Positions 35,871-44,032 of a stretch of 64,000 bases of DNA are shown here, piece by piece. A model generated the notes under the pieces. That model saw only the letters and a program-made list of their open reading frames with translations, searched no databases and had not been told where the DNA came from. Position numbers and translations under genes: made by a program. This stretch comes from Pseudoalteromonas luteoviolacea NCIMB 1942 (GTDB taxonomy: Bacteria; Pseudomonadota; Gammaproteobacteria; Enterobacterales; Alteromonadaceae). Every line of letters begins with the position of its first letter. The first letter of the stretch is position 1. Location: the NCBI RefSeq assembly GCF_001625595.1, contig NZ_AUXT01000169.1, positions 1-64,000 of the forward strand. Reading direction: 5' to 3'.

Positions 35871-38579
35871 ATGTTTAAGTTAAAAGGTTATCAACAACGT
35901 GCCGTTGATGTGATGCGATCTTTCCTTTCTCACTGCCTAAGCAGCGGCAATGTTGAAGACGCATACAAGCTGGCATTAGAAGAACAAGAACTCCCTCCAC
36001 ATGCTTATAGAGATTATGGCTTCGAGCAAGTTCCATATTTCTGTATGCGTATCCCTACAGGTGGTGGTAAAACTGTTCTTGGCTCACATGCTATTGAGGT
36101 TGCCGCACGTCATTACCTAGAGACTGAAGCCCCTATTGCACTATGGTTAGTCCCAAGCATTACTATTCGAGAACAAACCGTAGAAGCCTTGAAAACACCA
36201 GGCCACCCTTACCGTGAAAAGCTTGATGCAGCTTTCAATCGGCAAGTGTTGGTGCTCGATATTGATGAAGTGACTCAAATTCGCCCACAAGATTTAGGTA
36301 ACAAGGCCATAGTAGTGGTATCGACACTAGCTAACCTGAGAGTTACCGACACGTCTGGCCGCAAAGTTTACGCTTACCATGAAAACTTTGAGCCTCACTT
36401 TGCCAAGATTCCAGCAAAGCATCCTTCTTTGCCACTTCTAGAGACGGTTTCAGAAGCTGATGTTCAAGAGAATGGTCTAAGTGGTCGTGAGATTGGTAAC
36501 ATCAAATTCTCTTTTGCGAATTTGTTGGCGTTGTATAGGCCTGTAGTGATAGTGGATGAAGCTCATAATGCGCGTACCAGTTTAACCTTTGATACCTTGC
36601 GACGTGTGCACCCAGCTGCTGTCATTGAGTTTACCGCTACACCTAACACCACTAACACAAACGGTAGTAACGTACTGTTTCATGTCTCGGCAGCAGAACT
36701 GAAAGCCGAGGAGATGATTAAATTGCCGATTGTTTTGACAGAGCATCAAAACTGGCAAGATGCAGTTCAGGATGCCGTGATCACACGTAACAAGCTTCAG
36801 GCTGACGCTCAAAAAGATGAGGACTACATCCGCCCGATAGCCTTGTTCCAAGCTGAGAACAAAAAAGGTGAGGTCACTGTCGAGATACTTAAAGACCACC
36901 TAGTCAATCAACTTGGCATTGATGAAGATAAGATTGCAATAGCGACGGGGAATCAGCGAGAGCTAGATGGGATCAACCTGTTTGATCAAAATTGCCCAAT
37001 AGAATACATCATTACAATCGAAGCCCTTAAAGAAGGCTGGGATTGTTCTTTTGCTTACGTATTCTGTTCTGTTAAGCAAGTATCCTCTAGCAAAGATGCC
37101 GAACAGTTACTTGGCCGTGTACTGCGTATGCCGTATGCCAGCCGTCGAGTTATCGAAGACTTGAACCGTGCTTATGCGCATCTTGCGACGTCGAAGTTCG
37201 CTAAAGCAGCTCAAGAACTGACTGATAAGCTCATAGCTATGGGCTTTGAGGAAATGGAGGTAGCAGCATTTTTACGGGAGCAGGCTCCATCAGGTGGTCA
37301 AGGGGATCTATTTAGCAGTATCCAGGAGCAAGCGCCCGCAAAACTGACTCCACCCCCACCTTCTTCCATTGTTGTTGAGGTTGAGGAGCTACCAGACCTA
37401 ACTGAGCTTTCCGTTTCAGAGAAAAAGCAAATCACTATGACTAGGGATGAGCAAGCCGGTACTGCTGTAGTAAAAGTAACAGGTGAGGTTTCATCAAGCA
37501 TACAAAAAGCGCTAACAAAGCATGTAAAAGCAGGTAAGAAGCGCAAAGCCTTTGAGCGTGATATTCGAGTACATAATCAGAGTATTGACGCAATGAAGGC
37601 ACCATCTGAACGAGGTGAGAGATTCGGTTCTCTTCCTTACCTATGTATGATGGAACAGGGCGAGCTGGAGCTAGTTGAGTCAGAAGTTTTTCTGCACGCA
37701 CATAGCTGGAGTTTGCTCGACTACCCAGCAGAGTTGACTAACTTTGAAATGAATGAGACGAGCAATAGTTTTGCAATTGATATGGATGGGAAGTCACTCT
37801 CCTATAAGGTTGCCGACCAAAAGGAAGTCATAGCATTTAATCAAGGGTTTATTGACGTTACGGAACAAGATCTTGTCCGCTGGCTAGACAGGGAACTACG
37901 ACAACCAGACGTGCTTCAGCATCAGCTTGTTGGCTTCTTAGGTCGCCTGATCAAAAATTTGCTGCAAAAACCAAATTTGACTCTTACAGCTTTAGTTCGT
38001 AATAAGTTCCCATTAGCCCGTGCTATAAGGGATCTTGTTCGCTTGTACCGCAAGCAAGCTCAACAGACTGGATATCAAACGTGCCTATTTGGAGCTGAGA
38101 GTACAGCATGTATTTCCGATGAATTCATGTACCACTTCGAACCGAGCCACTACCCGTCTCGTCCACCTTACTATTCTGGTCGCTACAAGTTCGATAAACA
38201 CTATTTCCCACAGAATCTGATAGAAGATCTGAAAGCTGATGGTGAAGAATTCGATTGTGCAGTAGCCATTGACGGGTTGCCTCAAGTTAAATACTGGATT
38301 CGCAATCTAGTACGCCGCGATCAGGCATCATTCTGGCTTCCGCTAGCGCATAACAAGTTTTATCCTGACTTTGTCTGTGAGTTGAATGATGGGCGTATGC
38401 TGGTTGTTGAATACAAAGGTAAGGCCTATGAAACAAATGATGACTCAGCAGAAAAACGCGCTATTGGCGACAAGTGGGCGGAGCTAAGCAATGGTAAATG
38501 TTTATTCATTATGGCAATAAAGCAAGATAAGCAGGGTCGTGATGTTCGCCAGCAGATCCAAGCCTTAATTTCAAAATAA
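35871..38579 (+). CDS. Type III-like restriction subunit (Res), helicase-nuclease
   Basis: 902 residues. An SF2 helicase core has Walker A PTGGGKT (residues about 62-68), the DEAH box at about 229, and motif VI-like QLLGRVLRMPYASRR (about 410). A C-terminal PD-(D/E)xK nuclease follows: YPDF (Asp833) and VVEYKG (Glu847, Lys849). It would translocate along DNA and cut when Mod sites are unmethylated. Shorter than classical EcoP1 Res but with all catalytic parts intact. It follows mod in an operon and is the last gene of the island. Confidence 0.92.
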   Translation: MFKLKGYQQRAVDVMRSFLSHCLSSGNVEDAYKLALEEQELPPHAYRDYGFEQVPYFCMRIPTGGGKTVLGSHAIEVAARHYLETEAPIALWLVPSITIREQTVEALKTPGHPYREKLDAAFNRQVLVLDIDEVTQIRPQDLGNKAIVVVSTLANLRVTDTSGRKVYAYHENFEPHFAKIPAKHPSLPLLETVSEADVQENGLSGREIGNIKFSFANLLALYRPVVIVDEAHNARTSLTFDTLRRVHPAAVIEFTATPNTTNTNGSNVLFHVSAAELKAEEMIKLPIVLTEHQNWQDAVQDAVITRNKLQADAQKDEDYIRPIALFQAENKKGEVTVEILKDHLVNQLGIDEDKIAIATGNQRELDGINLFDQNCPIEYIITIEALKEGWDCSFAYVFCSVKQVSSSKDAEQLLGRVLRMPYASRRVIEDLNRAYAHLATSKFAKAAQELTDKLIAMGFEEMEVAAFLREQAPSGGQGDLFSSIQEQAPAKLTPPPPSSIVVEVEELPDLTELSVSEKKQITMTRDEQAGTAVVKVTGEVSSSIQKALTKHVKAGKKRKAFERDIRVHNQSIDAMKAPSERGERFGSLPYLCMMEQGELELVESEVFLHAHSWSLLDYPAELTNFEMNETSNSFAIDMDGKSLSYKVADQKEVIAFNQGFIDVTEQDLVRWLDRELRQPDVLQHQLVGFLGRLIKNLLQKPNLTLTALVRNKFPLARAIRDLVRLYRKQAQQTGYQTCLFGAESTACISDEFMYHFEPSHYPSRPPYYSGRYKFDKHYFPQNLIEDLKADGEEFDCAVAIDGLPQVKYWIRNLVRRDQASFWLPLAHNKFYPDFVCELNDGRMLVVEYKGKAYETNDDSAEKRAIGDKWAELSNGKCLFIMAIKQDKQGRDVRQQIQALISK

Positions 38580-38585
38580 TAGTGA

Positions 38586-38611
38586 GGGAGCAAGTCCTAC
38601 GGTTTGCTCCC
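38586..38611 (+). terminator. Hairpin after the restriction operon
   Basis: GGGAGCAA and TTGCTCCC arms with a 10-base loop, 6 bases after the res stop. The T-run is poor, so termination may be partial. Confidence 0.55.
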
Positions 38612-38768
38612 ATAATACACAAGCAAAACTTGATGGCTAAAAGTAACCCCAAGTTCGCCTCTGAATTGCGAATGTGGGACTTACATCTTCACATACCCGC
38701 ATACTAATGAAGAGGGGTTGGTTATCTATAACCAACATATCAATATGATATTAAATGCAAAATGTATA
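38612..38768. other. Non-coding right end of the island
   Basis: About 160 bases, increasingly AT-rich, with no supported gene. The dyad GGTTGG-TTATCTATA-ACCAAC (about 38715-38735) is another possible binding site. The inverted-repeat block follows. Confidence 0.5.
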
Positions 38769-38811
38769 TTGATTATAATTTTAGTATGCACTTATAAAGT
38801 CCTCACCTACA
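38769..38811 (-). repeat. Right terminal inverted-repeat block of the island
   Basis: On the minus strand the outer motif TGTAGGTGA (38811-38803) and the inner motif CTAAAATTATAATCAA (38784-38769) mirror the left end. Direct repeat TGAAAAAGG follows two bases later. Confidence 0.6.
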
Positions 38812-38813
38812 TT

Positions 38814-38822
38814 TGAAAAAGG
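38814..38822 (+). repeat. Right 9-bp direct repeat flanking the island
   Basis: TGAAAAAGG, identical to 28596-28604. It overlaps the first arm of the terminator at 38816. Confidence 0.6.
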
Positions 38823-38840
38823 CGCTTACGCGCCTTTTTT
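38816..38840. terminator. Strong bidirectional terminator, probably the original glmS terminator
   Basis: AAAAAGGCGC, TTAC loop, GCGCCTTTTTT. It now lies outside the island's right end and also serves the minus-strand gene ending at 38894. Before insertion it would have lain about 17 bases after glmS (inference). Confidence 0.9.
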
Positions 38841-38893
38841 GTGCATGAAATTTAAATCGGTCTATTCACCAGCATTCACACGCTAATTTTAGA

Positions 38894-39502
38894 TCAATTA
38901 CGCCACTGAATATTCACGGTAAAGTTTGAAAGGCGTGTATTTCTTGTGCGACAGGTGTCTCTTGAAATGTACTGTGGACAGTCGTTGTTGACCGCAGGGT
39001 TATTTACACGTGCGCGAAGCTCTAACTCGATGTCTTTTAAAAACTGGCCATTTACCACTGCGGTTGTGTCACTATGATTCAGGGGGATACCTGAGCCTCT
39101 GCGGTTGCCACCACCGCGTTTCAAGGTGGAGTCGAACTTATTGGTCGGTCCCATAAAGCCCATTAAGATTTCATAGTCAGCAACCAAAATGGTTTCTTGG
39201 AAGGTGTAATCAACACTAATTGCGCTAATCTTTGCGTTAGCTGGCACATTGTAATGGGTAATACAATTGCTAAAGGGCAGGCGTGGTTTTGGCTGTGTGC
39301 TGGTCCAAGGGTTTGGATAGAACCCATCTGTATACGGGATGGTGACATTGTATGTGACTCGATTGCCGTGACCATAATCACCCGGTAAAAAATTACCATC
39401 CTCTTTTACCAAGTTTAATGAGCAAGTACCTTGAGCGGCTAATGCCGATGCAGATACAAACATAGATACAGCGATTGCTGTCAATGCATAAACTTTTTTC
39501 AT
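38894..39502 (-). CDS. Secreted Cys-containing protein, unknown
   Basis: 202 residues with a clean signal peptide (MKKVYALTAIAVSMFVSASALAA). The mature protein is beta-rich with six cysteines in the exported part (TCSLNL, FSNCITHY, NNDCPQY, RDTCRTR), able to form disulfides, and ends in TVNIQWRN. I do not recognise a family. It lies just outside the right end of the island, alone on its strand, and shares the terminator at 38816. The following AT-rich 39503-39840 separates it from the hidden peptide gene. Confidence 0.75.
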   Translation of the reverse strand: MKKVYALTAIAVSMFVSASALAAQGTCSLNLVKEDGNFLPGDYGHGNRVTYNVTIPYTDGFYPNPWTSTQPKPRLPFSNCITHYNVPANAKISAISVDYTFQETILVADYEILMGFMGPTNKFDSTLKRGGGNRRGSGIPLNHSDTTAVVNGQFLKDIELELRARVNNPAVNNDCPQYISRDTCRTRNTRLSNFTVNIQWRN

Positions 39503-39840
39503 CGTAAATAATCCTTTTACAAATTTATATTTATATTTCAGTTGTTTATAGGTTTTTTGGTAGTGCTGATCTCACAAAAAATAGTTCTGTGAGACTTACT
39601 TAACATAACCCAATAAAGAGACTATGCAAGTTGCGAGATCAATAAAAATTTAAATTTTTGAAGCAATGTGTTTACTGTACAGATGACGCTGTTCTAACCC
39701 GCTGTAACAGATAATAATATTTATAAAAACCGCATATTCATTGTTTAAGTGTGCAGCTTGAACCTATGAATTTCTGGGGTAAAAAACGGCCTCTTATGAA
39801 GGTTGCTTTTTTATTTAAGGAATTCAATTAAGGGAAAAGC
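39503..39840. other. AT-rich divergent intergenic region before the hidden precursor
   Basis: About 340 bases with no supported protein gene. It should contain promoters for the minus-strand secreted protein and the plus-strand peptide. The end (about 39782-39813) has a weak hairpin followed by TTTTTT, and an AGGGA ribosome site follows at about 39831. Confidence 0.5.
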
Positions 39841-40044
39841 CTGAAATTAAAGCTCAGTAAAAAGACAATAAAAGCCCCATTAAATGATAGCAAGCAGAAG
39901 CCTACATATATGACCCTCAATGTTGCAGGTGGTGCATATACTAAAAAAACGTGTGCCTGTAATTGCAGTAACTGTGGCGGCACACATCGCACTGGGGTGA
40001 GCTATACATGTGTTGTGACCGATGCCTGTCATACAGGGCTTTAG
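39841..40044 (+). CDS. Orphan lanthipeptide precursor with apparent CTG start
   Basis: 67 codons plus stop. The leader (residues 1-31) begins with CTG read as Leu/Met, then KLKLSKKTIKAPLND, and ends YMTLNVAGG. It aligns without gaps to the leader at 1-105 (K2, L3, K7, K8, I10, K11, D16, K18, P21, M24, T25, G30, G31 identical). The core of 36 residues starts AYTKKTCACNCSNCGG and has six Cys plus nine Ser/Thr, ideal for lanthionine rings. AGGGA sits five bases before CTG; an in-frame stop lies just upstream, so no earlier start exists, and the first ATG (codon 24) would remove most of the leader. Either a rare CTG start or an ATG-to-CTG loss. No modification enzymes are nearby; LanB/C/T lie 30 kb away. 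Confidence 0.8.
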   Translation: MKLKLSKKTIKAPLNDSKQKPTYMTLNVAGGAYTKKTCACNCSNCGGTHRTGVSYTCVVTDACHTGL

Positions 40045-40046
40045 TA

Positions 40047-40069
40047 AGGGGATTGGGTAAACCAACCCT
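40047..40069 (+). terminator. Hairpin after the orphan precursor
   Basis: GGG-(A)-TTGG and CCAACCC arms around GTAAA, a few bases after the stop; there is no strong T-run. Possible attenuator or weak terminator. Confidence 0.35.
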
Positions 40070-40249
40070 TGTTGGCACTAAAGCAAATAAAACCTAACCG
40101 GTACCATCACTGTGGCTTCTTGGCGCCTTTTACGTGCCATTTTTGAGTAGCGCTTTTTCTTTGCTAGGTGAACAGGTATTTGATGGGCTTAAAAAGGGTG
40201 CTTAAAGAGACTGCTTTATTTGGCTTTTTCAACATTTGAATAGGCTATC

Positions 40250-40806
40250 TTAGAAATCACTTAAGGTGTAACTTCGTCTAACCCCCCCCACTTTATCAAG
40301 AATTTCAAAGACTTCTCGGGAAGATTGATTCAATGCGTCAATGACTTCCTCTCCCAAGTCATCTTGCAACTTTTCCGAGTGGTTGATGATTAAGAAATTG
40401 CTTTGCAAATTTCTCACAAGGTGATTAACGCCAGAAATGGTTTCTTGATATACCGTTATTTTCTCAAGCTCTTTTTCTAACGCGGCATGTTTGGTCAGCT
40501 CGTTAAAGTACTTAATGGTGAGTAAGGCACAGGACCAAATGGCGAGGAGTGCAATGCACGGTTAAACAGCACCTTCCAGAGTTCTCCACCACTGGGGGAG
40601 CTGAAATAAGCAATAACAGTGAATAATGAACAGAGCACGGCCAAAATTAGAGTGAATCTTATGTTTTTGGCCCACAAAGAGATTAGAATTGGAATGATAT
40701 GGGGTACCCCGCCCTGCGGAATATGTGAGTCGATAGCAAAAATAATGCACATGGCCAAAATGGAGACCAGCATCACCAGGTTGCTATTAGCATGCTGAGT
40801 GGTCAT
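40250..40806 (-). pseudogene. Frameshifted membrane sensor-like protein
   Basis: The start at 40806 (MTTQHANSNLVML) encodes about 85 residues with two or three membrane helices (LVMLVSILAMCIIF, HIIPILISLW, FTLILAVLCSLFTVIAYF) as in membrane-sensor domains of kinases. Near 40551 one base appears missing. The next frame continues ALLAIWSCALLTIKYFNEL, a coiled coil (HAALEKELEKITVYQETI) and GVNHLVRNLQSNFLIINHSEKL, ending at 40250. The NHLVRN segment resembles a degenerate DHp helix. No ATPase domain remains. The protein is therefore both frameshifted and truncated. Confidence 0.65.
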
Positions 40807-40860
40807 TTTTGATATTCTTCCATAAAGCTTTTTGGCATAGTGGGGAGCAGCACACCCCAT

Positions 40861-41261
40861 AATGAAAATGTGAACGACTATCGCGACTTAAGTTGTGCTC
40901 TTAGAAATGTTAGCTTAATTTTAGAACTGTGATTGATAATTGGTGTAAAGCGAGAGGGGTTGTGAGGCTTAGAAACAACAGTTCTTAGGGCCTTAGGGCG
41001 CAAATAGATAGGCTGTGTATTTCGTAAATGTCTTAGTGTGTATTGATACCTAAAGTGAGACGACGTAATGATATGAGCCAGCATGCACTGGCTCGTCAAA
41101 TGGTGAGCAATTAAACGAAGACACCACGCTTAGATGCGTGACTCGACTACGTCAGAATATTCTGGCTACCAAGGAAAAAAGACCTCTTGATAGCTTTAAT
41201 TGTGTAACCAATTAATATGCAATATTTCATATTTTAGAAATTAAAAAATGACTATAAAGCG
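40861..41261. other. Intergenic region with hairpins
   Basis: About 400 bases without a supported gene. It contains GAGCCAG-6 bases-CTGGCTC (41075-41094), a stable hairpin, and the perfect palindrome CAGAATATTCTG (41153-41164). The ORF-like stretch at 40878-41099 on the minus strand lacks coding character. Possibly a relic of older sequence. Confidence 0.5.
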
Positions 41262-41846
41262 TTAAGTAAGCTGTTTATTTTTCACCTTTAAGATTAGCAT
41301 AGTTAACAAAAGGCCACATGCTATAGCCATTAATGCATAGCCATATATCTCGTAGGTATCGTAGATAAACGTCAGTGAGTGCCAGCCAAATGCATTTCTT
41401 AACGCATTTTCAATTAAGGCCAATACATTCACAAACCCTGCTGCAATAAATAGCCAATGAAACAAGCCATCAAAGTCTGTGAGTATGATTTTACTAGAGT
41501 TTGAGAACAAACGAGATATTTGAACTCTAAACACAAAAAGTAACACCGCCAATATATTTATTAATAACTGTAGGCCAAAGACGATAGTGCCAATAATTAA
41601 ATAGTTATCATCATGTTGACCTAAATCTATTACTCCTGTCGCAAATAGACTATATTCAGCCAATGCAATAAAGGCGAGCATGAGCGATATATGCCAAATA
41701 TTGGGCTCTTGTTTCATTACACCAAGTACGAAGCCAAAAGCGAGTACTGACAGATAAAATTGCATTGTATAAACAGGGTTATCTACTTGAATATAGAAGG
41801 CGACAAGTGAAATAACTGTGATAAGTATCAAGTGTACTATTTTCAT
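41262..41846 (-). CDS. Six-helix membrane protein, unknown
   Basis: 194 residues, almost entirely hydrophobic, with about six helices (VHLILITVISLVAFYI, LSVLAFGFVLGVM, ISLMLAFIALAEYSLF, IIGTIVFGLQLLINILAVLLFVF, LFIAAGFVNVLALIENAL, YALMAIACGLLLTMLIL) and a Lys-rich tail. No motif links it to a named family. No strong ribosome site was seen before the ATG at 41846. It is alone on its strand and is followed downstream by the HTH regulator's divergent region. Function unknown. Confidence 0.65.
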   Translation of the reverse strand: MKIVHLILITVISLVAFYIQVDNPVYTMQFYLSVLAFGFVLGVMKQEPNIWHISLMLAFIALAEYSLFATGVIDLGQHDDNYLIIGTIVFGLQLLINILAVLLFVFRVQISRLFSNSSKIILTDFDGLFHWLFIAAGFVNVLALIENALRNAFGWHSLTFIYDTYEIYGYALMAIACGLLLTMLILKVKNKQLT

Positions 41847-42074
41847 ATAGTTAATGACTTATGTTGCGAGCTTTGGTAAGTATGTATTTTCAAGCTCTGT
41901 TTCAAAGTGATGAAAAGGTTTCGCTTGAAGCAATACAGTCTAAAGTTTATGGGTTTTGTTTCGGTAGAGTTTCGCTTTCAGGCGAGCAGACTTTAGCTGA
42001 GTACGGTCTATTTGGCTTAAACACTGAACCGCCAACTACTCCCTTCAGTAATACCTTATCCAGTGTTCTCATCA

Positions 42075-42323
42075 TTATTCCTTATCTTTAGTATCTTCTT
42101 GGTTAGTCAATTTGGTCGATATATTGCTAATCTGTATCATCAGAGGGTTAATGTCAATTTTACAATAAGCCAGCCATTTGAAAAAATGACTGATCCTTGG
42201 TTCGCCTACCCCAAGCTCATAATTACTCACAGTTTCTCTGGTGATATTGAGCTTATCGGCCATTTGTTTTTGAGTTAAACCTGCTTTTTTCCTCATGGCT
42301 TTGAGGTCGTCACCGCTTATCAC
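42075..42323 (-). CDS. XRE-family helix-turn-helix regulator
   Basis: 82 residues starting with GTG, preceded by AAGGAAATC. The HTH_3 fold covers residues 6-60: LKAMRKKAGLTQKQMADKLNITRETVSNYELGVGEPRIS, with the recognition helix TRETVSNYE. The remainder is a short tail. It is divergent from another XRE regulator at 42598, a layout common in toxin-antitoxin and phage-like control regions. No toxin gene is beside it. It probably controls itself or the neighbouring membrane gene. Confidence 0.85.
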   Translation of the reverse strand: MISGDDLKAMRKKAGLTQKQMADKLNITRETVSNYELGVGEPRISHFFKWLAYCKIDINPLMIQISNISTKLTNQEDTKDKE

Positions 42324-42597
42324 ATTTGATTTCCTTATTGTGCAAATATCAAAGTTTTACCTACTAACACCTAAGTTGACCTAAATGACCTCTATCCAGT
42401 GCGTAGTGAGAGGTTAATCAAGCTTTGATTAGTTTGCTAAAAATGCTAATGGCAAGAAAATTTCTGATAAATAATCCTTTTTATAAAATTCGAAGATTTT
42501 TCCGCATTAAGCGCCTTATATTATTAACAATGTATTTTCATAAGTAAATATGAAAATGAGTTAGCGCAGTTGATAGAGAGCATTGGCGAGGGAAGCG
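42324..42597. promoter_or_regulatory. Divergent control region between two XRE genes
   Basis: 274 bases, AT-rich toward 42480, holding both promoters. ACCTAAGTTGACCTAAATGACCT contains three ACCT-type repeats (42360-42388), and an imperfect inverted pair TGACCTCT / AGAGGTTA surrounds 42385-42415. These may be operators. Confidence 0.4.
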
Positions 42598-42876
42598 ATG
42601 AAAAACAATGTGGTTAGAAGAAAGATAAAAGTGAACAGCCTTATGACGGAAGTGCAGCATAACTTACGCCGACTAAGAAAAAGAAATAAGCTTACACAAA
42701 GCCAGCTTGGTGCAAAACTCAATGTAGATCAGGCCACTATCAGTAATTTTGAAACCGGTAAAACGGTGATGACCGTGGCTCAACTCTATGAGATGTATTT
42801 AATCTTTGGCGATGATTTTGACTGCCCTTTTATTCATTATACCGGTCAGGAAAATAATACTAATACGCGAGTTTAG
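42598..42876 (+). CDS. XRE-family helix-turn-helix regulator
   Basis: 92 residues from the ATG at 42598, with GAGGGA in front; an upstream TTG is less likely. HTH_3: LRRLRKRNKLTQSQLGAKLNVDQATISNFETGKTVMTVAQL (about 24-64), with recognition helix DQATISNFE. The Lys/Arg-rich N terminus may add DNA contacts. It resembles small antitoxin-like or housekeeping XRE proteins. Neighbours are pseudogenes, so its partner may be lost. Confidence 0.85.
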   Translation: MKNNVVRRKIKVNSLMTEVQHNLRRLRKRNKLTQSQLGAKLNVDQATISNFETGKTVMTVAQLYEMYLIFGDDFDCPFIHYTGQENNTNTRV

Positions 42877-43036
42877 TGTTTTTCGATAATCGATAATCGG
42901 TTCTGTCGCAATGGCATAAATAACCTATTGCATAATGGGGCGTTTTTTGGTCCTAAATAGTCGTCGAGCTTATGCTTTAAATCACAGGTGGGAATTGGCT
43001 AGCACAAAGTATTGGGATGCCGATACACAGCCGCAA

Positions 43037-43395
43037 TTAATGTGTCATTCCCCAAATAAGTGCTACTACGATTGTCAGCACAATCAATATCATATTCACT
43101 TGCTTTTCGCGCGCACTATTTACGTGCGTACCCTCTTCACTGGGCTTGGCAAATAAGTAATTCCAGATAAATGCGAATAAAATTAGCAGGCCATCTGTAG
43201 CCAGCCAAGTGACAGTGTAATGCCAGAAATGACTAAGCTCATCCCCATGCTGATGGCTGCAAAGTACTTGGCTTTTTTTGGTACTATGCGCCGTGTTTGC
43301 CAGTTACGGAGGGTGTTACCAAACTTTGGGTGCGTTAGTAGCCAGTTATCAAGCTTGTTTGATGATTGAGAAAAGCACCGCAGCGCTAAAGTAAA
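43037..43395 (-). pseudogene. Truncated, frameshifted DUF454 (YbaN-like) membrane protein
   Basis: The minus strand reads LALRCFSQSSNKLDNWLLTHPKFGNTLRNWQ, then RRIVPKKAKYFAAISMGMSL, matching the middle of DUF454 proteins (CFxxSSxxxxxWLxxHxxFGxxxRxWQ). The frame ends at 43183, but the next frame continues ATDGLLILFAFIWNYLFAK, the expected last helix, so a frameshift lies near 43205. The normal start (two helices with a LPLLPTTPF-like loop) is absent, cut at about 43385. Remnant only. Confidence 0.65.
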
Positions 43396-43963
43396 AACAG
43401 ATGTGCCGGGCACTTATGTATTCCGTTACTATGTGACTGACTTAATCAATGACGCTGAGAATTACGATTTTGCAGCCAATGTTGCGTCTATGGAAGATGC
43501 AAAAGGTGTGAGGCTGCGTAGTTTAAATGCGGTTGGTGAGAGCCTATGGCACCCATTACCATATGAGAACAAGCCGCCTTTCGCCAGCGACTTTTACGCG
43601 AGTTCTAAACCTTATTTAGAAGCAGGCGCTGCGCAGTGGTCCATGACGGCAGTAGACGGCGATTACACCATCGAGAATTTCAAAGTAAGTCATATTAATG
43701 GCGGGCTAGATGACTTAACACCGCGCTTTGAAGGGTTGAGTGAAGGCCTAGTGATTGTCAAAGGTGATGCATTAAACTTTCAGACTATTTACCCGAAGGT
43801 ACCGTGATCCGTACGGATGACAAAGCTGAAGGTTTCCATTTCACATTTCACATTTCACATTAAAGAGCTCCCAGAAGTGATCTTTGTACCTGAAAACTGG
43901 CATGCTGCCAATGACAGCATGCTAAGTGAATGGCGTGAATGTGAAGCAGGAGAGCTAAAATAA
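43385..43963 (+). pseudogene. Remnant of a secreted Ig-like-domain protein
   Basis: The 5' part is missing. The remaining frame starts AKVKTDVPGTYVFRYYVTD, the end of a bacterial Ig-like/DUF5011 domain, and continues with a C-terminal domain of about 115 residues. A -1 shift near 43790 moves to LPEGTVIRTDDKAEGFHF. A third copy of the 7-base unit ATTTCAC (43838-43858) shifts the frame again. With two copies it would read through IKELPEVIFVPENWHAAND to a stop at 43963. The 5' break meets the DUF454 remnant, so a rearrangement joined two partial genes head to head. Confidence 0.65.
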
Positions 43964-44032
43964 GTTCAATTCCTGATACATAAAAATTTGTATTTGCAAA
44001 GCCCTACTTGCTCTCTAGCTTGCAGGGCATTT

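Larger units (their letters stand above)
28605..38813. mobile_element. Gamma-mobile-trio-like genomic island inserted after glmS
   Basis: About 10.2 kb bounded by the direct repeat TGAAAAAGG and by inverted repeats just inside each end. It carries three overlapping or adjacent recombinase-associated genes (28758-33473) with the order and sizes of the gamma-mobile-trio GmtY-GmtZ-GmtX. A serine recombinase (33605-34174) and a type III-like Mod/Res restriction pair (34323-38579) follow as cargo. Removing the island would place a strong terminator about 30 bases after glmS, a sensible ancestral layout. Known GMT islands carry anti-phage and antibacterial cargo, which agrees with the restriction genes. 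The trio names are assigned from architecture without a search. Because gmtZ is interrupted, the element may be immobile. Confidence 0.75.

Noticed and set aside
37298..37701. Minus-strand ORFs within res
   Set aside because: Shadows of the intact helicase-nuclease frame.
39880..40065. Minus-strand ORF across the orphan precursor
   Set aside because: It is the antisense shadow of the Cys-rich peptide; the plus strand has the leader, GG motif and ribosome site.
40495..40860. Start of the sensor remnant at 40860
   Set aside because: The ATG at 40806 has a better ribosome site and begins where the hydrophobic domain does; the extra 18 residues look untranslated.
41861..42278. Two plus-strand ORFs near the XRE gene
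   Set aside because: They lie opposite the HTH gene and lack ribosome sites and coding character.
42935..43156. Plus-strand 73-residue ORF
   Set aside because: No family signal and antisense to the DUF454 remnant frame that encodes a membrane segment.
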